From assembly GCF_022879575.1 (NCBI RefSeq), contig NZ_CP084263.1:611749-675748 (forward strand): a stretch of 64,000 nt of DNA, read 5' to 3'. Positions 7,921 to 17,372 of this stretch are shown piece after piece. Below the pieces are notes generated by a model, which did not search any database, had not been told where the DNA came from, and saw only the letters and a list, made by a program, of their open reading frames with translations. Made by a program: the position numbers and the translations under genes. The first letter of the stretch is position 1, and every line of letters starts with the position of its first letter. Source of the DNA: Caballeronia sp. SL2Y3. Its GTDB lineage: Bacteria > Pseudomonadota > Gammaproteobacteria > Burkholderiales > Burkholderiaceae.

Positions 7921-9863
7921 CCGCCATCAAAATGCGCAGTGGCAACACGAGCCGCCTCACTGTCCGCGCGAATCTGGTGAGCGTGGGAATCGCGCTCGTG
8001 GTCGCGAGCGTGGTGCTGCTGCTGTATCAGGCCGTGGCCTTTCGCAGCGCGCTTTACGACGATGCGTCCTTGCAGGCGTCGGTGATTGCGGAGAACGTAA
8101 GCGCGTCGCTGATGTTTGACGACGAAGCGTCGATGCAGGACGTCTTGCGCTCGCTCGGCCGCGTTCCTTATGTCGAATCTCTCAGTGTCTACAAGAGCGA
8201 CGGACGGCTCTACACACGCTATGCGCGCGCGGGCATCACCCCGGAGGAAGAGGAGGAAGGCACGCTGCAGTCGACGGAGCATCGTCCCGCGCTTTCGCTC
8301 GGCGACGCTTTCGTGCGCGCGCCCATCGAACACAACGGCCACGTGCTGGGACATGTGGTGCTCGTCGCGACGAGCGACCTCGTGCACCGGCACCTCGCGC
8401 AATACGCGTGCTTTCTCGGCGTTGCCTGTCTCGGCGCGATGTGGATCTCGTCGCTCGTGATGAACCGGATGCGGCGGCGCGTGAGCGAAGCCGAGCGCGA
8501 ACTGGAGCGTCTCGCCCGCACCGATCCGCTCACGAATCTGCCGAACCGTCGCACGTTTTATGAAATGCTGGAGGAGCGCCTTGCCAGCGCGAAGGACCCG
8601 AGCCGTTATTTCGGCATCGTGTTGATCGACCTCGACGACTTCAAGACAGTGAACGACACGCTCGGTCACGGCGCGGGCGATGAACTGCTGCAACACGTCG
8701 CGCGCGTGCTGTGCGACACGGTAGGAGGCCGCGCTATCGTGAGCCGCATGGGCGGCGACGAGTTCGCGGTGACCCTCGCGACCTCCTGGAAGCGCACGGC
8801 GGTCGCGGAACTGGCGCGCGAGATCGGCACGGCGCTGTGCCGCCCGGCGACCTTCTTCGGCCGCGAGATCAACGTGACGGCGAGCGTGGGGTATGCGAGC
8901 TTTCCCGATGCGGGCGACGACAGCGGCAGTCTCATCACGAGCGCGGATATTGCGTTGTACGAAGCAAAGGCGCTTGGTAAGAATACGGTGGTCGGCTTCT
9001 CGCCGGAGATGATGCACGCCGCGCAGCGGCGCGCGTATCTCGAAGCGGAGTTGCGCAAGGCTGTCGACAGCGATGCGCTCGAACTCGTGTTTCAGCCGCA
9101 GTTCGATTGCCGCAGCGGCACGCTCGTGGGCGCGGAGGCGCTGGCTCGCTGGACGCACAAGAAAGAGGGCGCGGTGTCGCCGGGCGAATTCATACCGATT
9201 GCGGAGAACAGCGACCTCATCGTGCTGCTTGGGCGCTCCGTGCTGCAGCGCGCGTGCGTTGCAGCCGCGACGTGGAATGCCGCGTGCCCCGCCGTTGCCG
9301 TGCGCGTGGCGGTGAACGTGTCGGCGCGTCAGTTGCGGCATCCGGCCTTCGTCGGCGACGTGATGGCGGCGCTTGCCAAGAGCGGCCTTACGCCGGCACT
9401 GCTCGAACTGGAGCTGACCGAGAGCCATCTGATTGCGAATCGCGAGACGGGCATTGCCGTGATGAATCGTCTTCGGTCAGCGGGCGTGCTGCTCTCGATC
9501 GACGACTTCGGCACGGGCTATTCGTCGCTTTCTTATCTGCATGCGTTTCCGGTGAACGCACTCAAGATCGACCGCTCCTTCATCGAGCGGCTACCCGAAG
9601 ACGGTCAGCCGATCGTGACCGCGATTCTTTCGATGGCGCATAGCTTCGGGCTGGACGCGGTGGCCGAAGGAGTCGAGGACCCGAAGCAACTCGAGTGGCT
9701 CGTCGATGCGGGTTGCGATGTGGTGCAGGGTTTCCTGACGGGGCGGCCCATGTCGTTGCAGCAGTTTCGTGAGCTGGTGGCGAGGGAGGGCGAGGGGCGT
9801 GCTCGGGGGGATTCGCTTGTGTGCGTGCCCGATGCACGGAGCGCCGGAATTGTCGTTGGCTGA
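7917..9863 (+). CDS. Membrane c-di-GMP enzyme: CHASE8-like sensor, GGDEF and EAL
   Basis: The 648-residue protein has a transmembrane helix near residues 17-40, a periplasmic CHASE8-like segment (ENVSASLMFDDEASMQDVL), a second helix near 160-180, a GGDEF domain (GGDEF at about 279-283) and an EAL domain (EAL glutamate about 407, then DDFGTGYSS, KIDRSFI and AEGVED). Both active sites look intact; no R-x-x-D product-inhibition site is visible at the expected spacing before GGDEF. GTG 7917 is chosen because AAGGAGG ends 5 bases before it; ATG 7932 is the alternative. By analogy with YfiN it should be controlled by the YfiR-like protein encoded just upstream. Confidence 0.88.
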   Translation: MTAIKMRSGNTSRLTVRANLVSVGIALVVASVVLLLYQAVAFRSALYDDASLQASVIAENVSASLMFDDEASMQDVLRSLGRVPYVESLSVYKSDGRLYTRYARAGITPEEEEEGTLQSTEHRPALSLGDAFVRAPIEHNGHVLGHVVLVATSDLVHRHLAQYACFLGVACLGAMWISSLVMNRMRRRVSEAERELERLARTDPLTNLPNRRTFYEMLEERLASAKDPSRYFGIVLIDLDDFKTVNDTLGHGAGDELLQHVARVLCDTVGGRAIVSRMGGDEFAVTLATSWKRTAVAELAREIGTALCRPATFFGREINVTASVGYASFPDAGDDSGSLITSADIALYEAKALGKNTVVGFSPEMMHAAQRRAYLEAELRKAVDSDALELVFQPQFDCRSGTLVGAEALARWTHKKEGAVSPGEFIPIAENSDLIVLLGRSVLQRACVAAATWNAACPAVAVRVAVNVSARQLRHPAFVGDVMAALAKSGLTPALLELELTESHLIANRETGIAVMNRLRSAGVLLSIDDFGTGYSSLSYLHAFPVNALKIDRSFIERLPEDGQPIVTAILSMAHSFGLDAVAEGVEDPKQLEWLVDAGCDVVQGFLTGRPMSLQQFRELVAREGEGRARGDSLVCVPDARSAGIVVG

Positions 9864-10168
9864 CTGTTGGAAACTCGTATTGGCGCAGAAACAATACGAT
9901 GTTTTGCTTCAGACTGCGAACGACATTGGGATTCGACCTTGAACTCGTAAGCTGTCGACAGTCACGGATGAACCGACAAATTTTTTTGGATAGCTTACAT
10001 TCAGGACAAGCGCTGGCGTTATGCTAATGCGTCACTGCTTGTTTGCTGTCACCTCTCGTTGATACCGTCCGTCCTGCGTCAGCTTTCGTCCCCGAAAGCC
10101 AGAAGTGAAACATCGCTATTCCACTTGCTCATCTTATGAAATGAAGTTGGCGCGCGGAGGTTTTGGCT
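9864..10168. other. Intergenic interval, no gene seen
   Basis: About 300 bases with visibly more A/T than the genes on the left. I see no ORF with family character, no RNA gene and no clear hairpin terminator. The ribosome binding site GCGGAGG (10154-10160) of the next gene lies at its end. Confidence 0.6.
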
Positions 10169-11476
10169 ATGGTCCATGTAGTCATTCTGAGCCTTGCGAG
10201 ATTAACCGAAGACACCGACGGGGATTGCGCCATTCCCTTTCGATTGAGCGATGAGAGCGGATCAATCGTAGATCAAGGGCTTCTCTCCTCGAAGCGGACC
10301 AAACGCATTACGCTAACTCAAGCGTCTCGCGGTGCGATCCCGTGTTCGTCTGCCTTGACGTACCTATCGCTCGAACTGATCAGACGAGACGGCAGTCGCT
10401 TTTCATATCGAATCCCTCTCATTGGTCAGTTCGTCACACACACAGTACGGCTCCCGCCCGATGATCTTCCTTGCTGGCTACAGTGGGCGGCGGGCGAGAT
10501 CGATTTGTCGGAACGGGCAAGGGCGCGCTTCATCGACACCCGTGCGCACGACGTTTGGGGACGCCTCTGGACGCGGCGATTGACTGCATGGCGCCCAGGC
10601 AGCCTAAACATCGAGCGTGAAAAGCGAAATGCATACGCGGCGCAGTTTGAATTGACCGTATCCGAGCCAGCGGTCCTGGAAATCGGTGGTCCAGAGCTTC
10701 GTTCAATGTTCATCGCGCTTCCCGAGGGACGGAGCAAGGTACTGCTCACGGTAAACAGCGAATGTACCGCCACCGAGGAGCCACTGCGAATCGTCGTGAC
10801 TCGATGTTCGTCTCCCTCGACGAATGTACTGCTGACTCTTCTTTCTATAAACCAGAACATATACTCGGCCGATGTGGCAAGGGAACTCTCGAACAACTTC
10901 GACTGGGCCGCCATCGGACAGGACACGCTAAGCGGATGTGCGTTGGGCTATGCCGCGTTAAGGCTCAGTGCGTTGGATCTCTTCTCCCAGGTGGACGCGG
11001 AATGTCTTTTCGAAATGGCGCGCGGTTCCTCTGACGCGGCCATTCTTCTGGCGACGCGAGCCATTGCGGAAGGCACAACTGATCTTCCGAAGGTGATTCG
11101 ATTGCTGGACGTCGGACTCGGGCGCGGCTTACCTGTGCTTGCCCAGTCACTGATCGCGGCCAATGTCGCTCTCGATCGATTGCGGCGAAGTGCAGGTTCC
11201 GTCAATGATAAGAAGCTGCAAACGCTGACGGAGAAAGGAAGAATGTATGCGCAGGCCCGAGCCGACTTAGGCCCATTCATGAGCTTTTATGGACGCGCGC
11301 CGGACGCGCCTCTGCGGTCTAGAGACGCTGCACGGAAGGGACAGCGACGATGGACGGGCGTAACCGCTGCGGCGGCTGACGTGATCGCAACCCTTAGACC
11401 AATGCCGCGGGCAACATTGGTTCGTAGCGAGGAAGCTGCGATTGCGCCATACTGCACCGAGGTCGATACGTTATAG
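10169..11476 (+). CDS. Protein of unknown function, 435 residues
   Basis: I do not recognise this protein. It is chosen as a gene because the frame is long, it is preceded by a strong GCGGAGG 8 bases before ATG 10169, and its base composition is less GC-rich than the neighbours, so a random frame is unlikely. The N-terminal 120 residues look beta-rich, the middle (about 230-350) looks helical and repeat-like (LSGCALGYAALRLSALDL, AILLATRAIAEGTTD, GLPVLAQSLIAANVALD). No signal peptide or membrane span is evident. It stands alone between the c-di-GMP cassette and the exopolysaccharide genes; the different base use suggests an acquired gene. Confidence 0.6.
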   Translation: MVHVVILSLARLTEDTDGDCAIPFRLSDESGSIVDQGLLSSKRTKRITLTQASRGAIPCSSALTYLSLELIRRDGSRFSYRIPLIGQFVTHTVRLPPDDLPCWLQWAAGEIDLSERARARFIDTRAHDVWGRLWTRRLTAWRPGSLNIEREKRNAYAAQFELTVSEPAVLEIGGPELRSMFIALPEGRSKVLLTVNSECTATEEPLRIVVTRCSSPSTNVLLTLLSINQNIYSADVARELSNNFDWAAIGQDTLSGCALGYAALRLSALDLFSQVDAECLFEMARGSSDAAILLATRAIAEGTTDLPKVIRLLDVGLGRGLPVLAQSLIAANVALDRLRRSAGSVNDKKLQTLTEKGRMYAQARADLGPFMSFYGRAPDAPLRSRDAARKGQRRWTGVTAAAADVIATLRPMPRATLVRSEEAAIAPYCTEVDTL

Positions 11477-11876
11477 AGACGAATACGAGAAGAAGAAAAG
11501 CTAGACGTCGCCCATTGTTTTTTTCAGTGATAATGTTACGCACGTATTAGCACTTGGCGCTTTTCAAAGGCCTTTCACAAGCACTTAATAGTCCTATAAA
11601 AATAAGATAAGAACTTCACCGGATGCGCATGCGGACCGGTGCGATCTAGATCGAGATAATCTCTTGCTTGTTGCTCTTCTTGAAGTGTGGCTTGCCGCAC
11701 GTACACAGACTTCTGTTAATCCGAATGTAGCACTCTCCCACAAATAATGAGCTGGGCGACAATCGGTTCACCGCATCAGCCGAAGGCTTCTTGGCTCGTT
11801 TGACAGTGACGGATGTCAATCGGCCCAGTGATACCGTGAGAAGGCTATCGCAGGACATACCGTAAGGAATCTGCTG
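11477..11876. other. AT-richer leader region before tyrosine autokinase gene
   Basis: No convincing gene lies here; a 70-codon minus-strand frame (11646-11858) lacks support. A possible sigma-70-type promoter reading right is TTTCAC (11573-11578), 16 bases, TATAAA (11595-11600), which would give a leader of roughly 270 bases. The palindrome CGCATGCG lies within an imperfect ACCGG...CCGGT repeat near 11618-11640. I do not find an ops/JUMPstart element. Confidence 0.35.
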
Positions 11877-14180
11877 ATGAACACACCTATCCTTGGTCTT
11901 GACCCAGTGCCGCCCAGGAGGGTGGACGACGCATTTTCTGCAAGCGATTTCTGGAAGTTGATCGTTGATAACGTGTGGCTGGTCTTCAGCATAGTTATCC
12001 TCGTTACGGGTACAGCAACGCTATATGCGTTTATTGCCACGCCTGTCTATTCGTCGGACGCACTCGTCAAGGTTGAGTTTCCCAACCCTAATGCGCTGGG
12101 CGTCAATGCGCAGACGCAGCCGCAAACAGTTCCTTCCACGCTTCCGACTGACGCCGAGATGCAGATCATCCAGAGCCGTGCAGTGCTCTTGCCGGTGATC
12201 AAACAATACAATCAGAACGTCGTCGTCAAGCCTCGTGAAGTGCCGTTGTTAGGCCGCATTTCCGAGTTGTTTGCGACAACAGGCGAGCCGTCCGCGCCGA
12301 TTCTCGGCTTGAATTCCTTTGCATGGGGCGGCGAAGTCGTGAAGGTCGCGAAGCTGGAAGTGCCCGCGCGTCTCGAGAACTTGACCCTGAGCTTGCGAGC
12401 CCTGCCACAAGGCGCGTTCGAGCTGACCGATCCGAGCGGTAATTCGATTCTTCACGGTAATGTCGGCCACACCGCAACCGCTGACGGCACGACCATCCTG
12501 ATCGACAGCCTGGTTGCCAGGGCAGGCACCGAGTTTCAGGTTGTGCGGTACAGCGACTATCAGGCCATGACTCGATTCCTGAAAAATTTGAAAGTCATGG
12601 AATCGATGAAGGACTCGGGCGTCGTTCAAATCGTCTACGAAAACGAGGACCCGAACCTCGCGCAGCAGATTACGAACGCAATCGCTCAGAACTACATTGC
12701 AGCTCACGTCAATCAGCACCGCCAAGAAGCGAGTGTGACGCGCGATTTCATCATCGGCGAACTGCCGCGTCTGGAGCAGGAACTGCAACGCGCAGAAAGC
12801 GAATTGACTCGATACCGCACGTCTGCGAGTTCGATGACGCCGGGCACCGAAGCGTCATCCTATCTTCAGGGCAGCATTGACATCGAGCGGCAGATTGCGG
12901 TGCTGCAAATGCAGCGTACGCAGACGGCAAGCCGGTTCGCTGCCAATACGCGGGAGGTACGCACTATCGACGAACAGCTTGCTACCTTGAACGCTCAGAA
13001 GCAGGCGTTCGACCAGCGTTTCGTGCGGCTGCCTGCTTCGGAACGCAAGCTGATGGATCTGACGCGCGACGCGAAAGTCGCTGAAGATATTTACGTCGCC
13101 ATGCGGGAAAAGGCGAGTGCATTGGCCGTGACGCGCGCAGGAACGATCGGCAACGTGCATCTTGTCGACTCCGCCATTTATCCGACGGACCCGGCCAAGC
13201 CCAAGCGCCCCCTTATCATCGCTGGCGGCGCAGCTGCGGGGATGATTATCGGACTATTGTTTGTTTTCTTCCGTGATCAACTGTCGCGCAACGTTAAAAC
13301 GCCAGAGGCAATCGAGCGCCGTCTGAGTTTGCCCGTGTTCGGAGCAGTCAGTTTCAGCCCGATTCAGGCGCGGCTCGATCGCAGGTCGAAGCCGTCGCTT
13401 CTGGCCAGCAAGAGCCGCGCTCTTTCATTGACCGATGATTCATCCGCGCGCGTATCCAGCGAAGAATCGGCCTCCGAGGCGCGCCTGGAGGGTACTCAGC
13501 TGCTCTCGGCGCACGGTGACAAGGACATGGCCGTGGACGCGCTGCGCGCGGTTCATGCGTCGCTCATGCATGACATCGCCCCGGCGCAAAACAACGTGCT
13601 GGCTATTGTCGGAGCCGCACCGGGCACCGGTAAGACTTTCGTGGCCTCGAATGTCGCCGTGCTGCATGCGCAATCCGGCAAGAGCGTGTTGCTTATCGAC
13701 GGCGACATGAGACGCGGCCGCATCGCTTCGATGTTCGGGCGCAGCAACATCGACGGACTCTCGGAAGTGCTGGCAGGCAAGGTGCACGTCGATCACGCGG
13801 TCGGTCAGACGGACATACCGGGCCTGTCGCTAATGACGGCGGGGCGCTCGCCAGCCAATCCGTCAAAGATGCTGTCGACCCCGCGTTTGCCGATGATCCT
13901 CGAACATGTGCGTGAGCGCTTCGATCTCGTCATCATCGATACGCCCGCAGTCCTCGCCGTCAGCGATGCGAATTTCATCGCGGCCAACGCGGGATCGTCA
14001 GTCATTGTCGTGCGTCCGGGGCTGCAAAGCGAGGACGAGCTCGAAGACGCCATCAAGCGACTGGACTCGACCGGTGCGCGAATCGCAGGGGTGATTTTCA
14101 ACGCAGTTCCGAAGCGCCGTAGCGAAAGACGTACGTACGCTTACGCCAGCGCTTACATGTCGCACTCCACTGCGGAGTAG
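11877..14180 (+). CDS. Wzc/BceF-type polysaccharide co-polymerase with tyrosine autokinase domain
   Basis: The 767-residue inner-membrane protein has a Wzz-like N terminus with a first transmembrane helix about residues 32-54, a large periplasmic coiled-coil portion, a second helix about 446-466, and a cytoplasmic BY-kinase: Walker A AAPGTGKT near 580, Walker A' VLLIDGDMRRG near 606 and Walker B LVIIDTPAV near 685. The C-terminal tail carries three closely spaced tyrosines (TYAYASAY), the usual autophosphorylation cluster, though fewer than in E. coli Wzc. Such proteins control polymer length and export of exopolysaccharide. The start has TAAGGA upstream. No Wza exporter or phosphatase gene is next to it, which is unusual. 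Confidence 0.9.
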   Translation: MNTPILGLDPVPPRRVDDAFSASDFWKLIVDNVWLVFSIVILVTGTATLYAFIATPVYSSDALVKVEFPNPNALGVNAQTQPQTVPSTLPTDAEMQIIQSRAVLLPVIKQYNQNVVVKPREVPLLGRISELFATTGEPSAPILGLNSFAWGGEVVKVAKLEVPARLENLTLSLRALPQGAFELTDPSGNSILHGNVGHTATADGTTILIDSLVARAGTEFQVVRYSDYQAMTRFLKNLKVMESMKDSGVVQIVYENEDPNLAQQITNAIAQNYIAAHVNQHRQEASVTRDFIIGELPRLEQELQRAESELTRYRTSASSMTPGTEASSYLQGSIDIERQIAVLQMQRTQTASRFAANTREVRTIDEQLATLNAQKQAFDQRFVRLPASERKLMDLTRDAKVAEDIYVAMREKASALAVTRAGTIGNVHLVDSAIYPTDPAKPKRPLIIAGGAAAGMIIGLLFVFFRDQLSRNVKTPEAIERRLSLPVFGAVSFSPIQARLDRRSKPSLLASKSRALSLTDDSSARVSSEESASEARLEGTQLLSAHGDKDMAVDALRAVHASLMHDIAPAQNNVLAIVGAAPGTGKTFVASNVAVLHAQSGKSVLLIDGDMRRGRIASMFGRSNIDGLSEVLAGKVHVDHAVGQTDIPGLSLMTAGRSPANPSKMLSTPRLPMILEHVRERFDLVIIDTPAVLAVSDANFIAANAGSSVIVVRPGLQSEDELEDAIKRLDSTGARIAGVIFNAVPKRRSERRTYAYASAYMSHSTAE

Positions 14181-14187
14181 CGCAAGC

Positions 14188-15900
14188 ATGCGCCTTTCGC
14201 GATGGACATTAGATTCCCTCAAGCCTGCGCGTCGAAAGCGGCGTTTCATTGCGAAGGCCCGCGCCGCCTTTGTACTCGCCGCGCCGTTTGCAGCCTTGGT
14301 CGACGCCAGCCCCGTGCGTGCTCAGGATGCCTTGCAGTTGATGAGCGCGCCTGGTTCATTGATCGCCGAAGTCGCGGGCGACATAGGAATCAAGTTCAAA
14401 GTTGCACCCGCGAGCGCGTTCGACGGCGAAGCCAGCGCAACGCTTTATCGCTACGACGATAACGGTGAGGTCTCGCAGTCACCGCTCAAGGACTATCGGA
14501 TGTCGCGCACCAAGGCTCCCGGCGGCCAGCAGATATCGGTGAATGTCTCTTTACCGGGCGCAGGACTCTATGTGCTCGACATGAAACTCTTGTCGAAGAG
14601 CGGTGATGAGATCGCATCGCAGAAGGTAAGTCTCGCGGTTCTTGCAGCCGGACAGGGCAGCTTCAGCGAAGCAGGCGTGCAAACTCACTTCGCGCATAAG
14701 AAGGGCGTGCCGTCGATTGTTTTGCCGCTCGTCAAGCGAGCGGGCTTCACGTGGATCCGCGATGAAGTGTATTGGAGCGCGATCGAAAAGACGCCCGGAC
14801 AATTTCTGTTGCCACGCAATGACAACGACTATGGTGGATATGTTCGCCAGGCAGTTCGCATGAATCTGAAGCCGCTCATCGAGCTCGACTTCGGGAATAA
14901 GCAGGCGTACCCCAATCTGTTTAAGGGACCGCAAGGCTTTCCTCAGACGCAGGAGGAACGCGAGCTTTTTCTGCGTTACGTCGATAAGGTCGTCGGATTC
15001 TACAAAGGCTATGTCAAGACGTGGGAAGTATGGAACGAGCCGAACTTCGCAAGCATGGGAGGCTACGACGCTTACCTTGCTTTGCTCAAGCCCGTCTATA
15101 ACCTCGTCAAGAAACACAGTCCCGACGCGACCGTGCTTTCCTGCGGCGGAGGCGGAGCGGGCGGCGGCCCGGGCGGCGACTGCATCGCGGCGATTGCGAA
15201 GGCAGATGCGCTCGGCTATCAGGACGGCTTCAGCATTCATCCGTACATGTCTCCGTACGATCCGGACCACGGGTATAGTGCGAAAGGCTCTCCGCTTTCT
15301 CAGGTCAACGTGCCGAACGTATGGCAGCATCTGCAACGCATGACGCAATCTCATCCGAAACCGGGTGTCGGGCCGCTCGGGGTGTACGTCACGGAGATCG
15401 GATGGCCATCGAGTCCGGAGGATGCCGGCTTGTCGGAGCGCAAACAGGCTGCGGCAGCGGCGCGCACTTTCCTGCTGTCACGGCGCTTCAACACGATGAA
15501 AACCGTCATGTGGTATGACTTTGTCGACGACGGAGTGAATCCACGCGACAAGGAAGCCAATTTCGGTCTCCTGCGATTGGATTTGTCGCCTAAGCCGGCG
15601 TATGTCGCCGTCGCCACGGTTTTCCGGACGGTGGGAAATCGGATGTGGAAGCGCTCGTTCGTCGATAACGAGACGACCAAGGTTTATCAATACTGCGAAA
15701 GCGACGAAAGCGACTGTGTTATCGCGGGTTGGAGACGCGACGCCGATGACGGTCTGGTCGACACGTCGGTGCCCATTCCGCCCGGCAAATACACACAGAT
15801 AGACTGGCAAGGTGGGACCTCGACCATCGAGGTCAACGACAGTTTCGAATGGAAACTTGGCGTACTGCCGAAGTACCTCGTGCCCGCCAGGAAATACTGA
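14188..15900 (+). CDS. Secreted clan GH-A glycoside hydrolase (PslG-like)
   Basis: The 570-residue protein begins with a long basic region and a signal peptide (cleavage expected near PVRAQ-DA), then a beta-sandwich-like N-terminal segment and a TIM-barrel hydrolase. The acid/base glutamate is E284 in WEVWNEPN and the nucleophile is E403 in VYVTEIGWPS, as in GH39/GH5-type enzymes. Clan GH-A hydrolases such as PslG are common in exopolysaccharide loci, where they trim the polymer in the periplasm. The gene starts 7 bases after the autokinase stop, so the two form an operon. The substrate is unknown. Confidence 0.82.
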   Translation: MRLSRWTLDSLKPARRKRRFIAKARAAFVLAAPFAALVDASPVRAQDALQLMSAPGSLIAEVAGDIGIKFKVAPASAFDGEASATLYRYDDNGEVSQSPLKDYRMSRTKAPGGQQISVNVSLPGAGLYVLDMKLLSKSGDEIASQKVSLAVLAAGQGSFSEAGVQTHFAHKKGVPSIVLPLVKRAGFTWIRDEVYWSAIEKTPGQFLLPRNDNDYGGYVRQAVRMNLKPLIELDFGNKQAYPNLFKGPQGFPQTQEERELFLRYVDKVVGFYKGYVKTWEVWNEPNFASMGGYDAYLALLKPVYNLVKKHSPDATVLSCGGGGAGGGPGGDCIAAIAKADALGYQDGFSIHPYMSPYDPDHGYSAKGSPLSQVNVPNVWQHLQRMTQSHPKPGVGPLGVYVTEIGWPSSPEDAGLSERKQAAAAARTFLLSRRFNTMKTVMWYDFVDDGVNPRDKEANFGLLRLDLSPKPAYVAVATVFRTVGNRMWKRSFVDNETTKVYQYCESDESDCVIAGWRRDADDGLVDTSVPIPPGKYTQIDWQGGTSTIEVNDSFEWKLGVLPKYLVPARKY

Positions 15901-15921
15901 CGATCACTGCGGCGCAGTCAC

Positions 15922-15956
15922 GGAGCGCTTCGATTCTTCCTGAACTGAAGCGCTCC
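15922..15956. terminator. Bidirectional hairpin between convergent hydrolase genes
   Basis: A perfect 10-bp inverted repeat (ggagcgcttc / gaagcgctcc) with a 15-base loop sits between the ends of two convergent genes. The following T-run is short on both strands, so it is either a weak intrinsic terminator or an mRNA 3'-end stabiliser for both transcripts. Confidence 0.55.
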
Positions 15957-15968
15957 TTGCGTGGCCGA

Positions 15969-17372
15969 TCAAACGGGATTGGCTTTAACGAAATTCTTGA
16001 AGGTGTTATAAGCCGGCGTCTTCGTGACCCCGTCGTTCTTGACAAGTCCGAAGCGGTCGTCGATGACGGCGTACATCATCACGGACTGAAGGTTGTACTT
16101 GTCCTTCACCGACTTGTACTCGGCCAGCGCCTTGTTGACATATGCAACCTGCTGATCCGGAGTGTCCGTCTGACCGTGCCAACCCCATTCGGTCAACCAG
16201 ATCGGTACGCCGAACGCATCTTTCAGGGACTGGAGCACGTCGAAGCACTGATTGTTGATCCATCCACAGACCACGTCGCCCGAGCTTTCATACCAGTGGT
16301 AGCACGTGAAATCCCAGCGGATCGTCGCGGCGCCCGAGACGCCGTTTGCAGAGCCATCCGGGGTAATGCCGTTCCATAGCATCTGCAGTGCGCGGAAGGC
16401 GAGAGGAATACCGACACCCACGCCGACCTTGATAGTCGGGTCGATTGCGCGGACACCATCGACCATGCCGCGAATGACGCCACGGAACGAACCCCACGCC
16501 TTCGGATCCCAATTGCTCGTCAGGTTGCCGTTACCGTTGGAACGCGCATTGACGTCCAGTTCGTTACCGCATTCGATGTACTTGACCAAACCCTTGAGCA
16601 CCTTCGTCACGCTCGTGGCGAGGTTGTAGCCAAGCGTATAGGCGGCCGACTCGCTCAGGGAGACGTTCCAGCCGATCGAGGGCGGATTGAGCACCGGCAG
16701 AATCGACACGCCGTTATCCTTGAACGGTCCATTCAGCGCATTCGCGAGAATCTGGGCCATAGCGGCCGTGCATACATCCGCACGATAGTTGGTCACGCCC
16801 AGGTCTTTGAGGATAGCGAGTTGCGAGGCGGCCGACATGGTGTTGTAGATGCTGCCCGACCCCCATGCCATATGGCCGTTGATGCCATAGAACAGAGAAT
16901 TGTTGGCGACAGCATTGGTGGCAGTCGTTCCGCGCGGGTCAGCCGAACCGATGTTCGTCCAGGGACTGCCGCTCTTGAACCAGATGCCGGATGAGTTCTT
17001 CGCGTAGATGGTGCCGTTGAAATACAGAATGGCGACCAATGCGACAGATGATCCGGTCGTCACGCTGGAGCCGTTACGCGTGACGTGTCCGCTGACGAGG
17101 GTCCAGACATTGCCTGAATTGTCCGTGATGGACGAAGCCGGCGGAATGACGGTTCCGCTCGCCGATGCGGCCTTCGAGACGCCGGTTGCAACGTTTGCGA
17201 CGCTGCCCGACGAACCATCGCCTGCGCTCCCGCCCCCGCACGCGGCCAGGGCCGCACTGCCGGCACTCGCCATGAGAAGAGACAGAAAGCTTCGACGCGA
17301 GATGAAGTCGTTTTTACCATCGATTCCGACAGGTAAAACATGCTTAACTTGGGCTGAGAATTTATTCGACAC
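15969..17372 (-). CDS. Tat-type lipoprotein with glycoside hydrolase domain
   Basis: The 467-residue protein carries SRRSFLSLLMASAGSAALAAC, a twin-arginine-like signal joined to a lipobox, followed by a Gly/Ser linker. The hydrolase domain shows E271 in YIECGNELD (acid/base) and E395 in IWLTEWGW (nucleophile), again a clan GH-A arrangement. I chose GTG 17372 because it leaves a reasonable n-region; the frame extends to an ATG at 17504, which would add 44 residues with no family character. It converges on the other hydrolase and may act on the same polymer from the cell surface. The substrate is unknown. Confidence 0.75.
   Translation of the reverse strand: MSNKFSAQVKHVLPVGIDGKNDFISRRSFLSLLMASAGSAALAACGGGSAGDGSSGSVANVATGVSKAASASGTVIPPASSITDNSGNVWTLVSGHVTRNGSSVTTGSSVALVAILYFNGTIYAKNSSGIWFKSGSPWTNIGSADPRGTTATNAVANNSLFYGINGHMAWGSGSIYNTMSAASQLAILKDLGVTNYRADVCTAAMAQILANALNGPFKDNGVSILPVLNPPSIGWNVSLSESAAYTLGYNLATSVTKVLKGLVKYIECGNELDVNARSNGNGNLTSNWDPKAWGSFRGVIRGMVDGVRAIDPTIKVGVGVGIPLAFRALQMLWNGITPDGSANGVSGAATIRWDFTCYHWYESSGDVVCGWINNQCFDVLQSLKDAFGVPIWLTEWGWHGQTDTPDQQVAYVNKALAEYKSVKDKYNLQSVMMYAVIDDRFGLVKNDGVTKTPAYNTFKNFVKANPV

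Noticed and set aside
11646..11858. 70-codon minus-strand frame upstream of the autokinase
   Set aside because: It covers the expected leader of the autokinase and lacks supporting signals.
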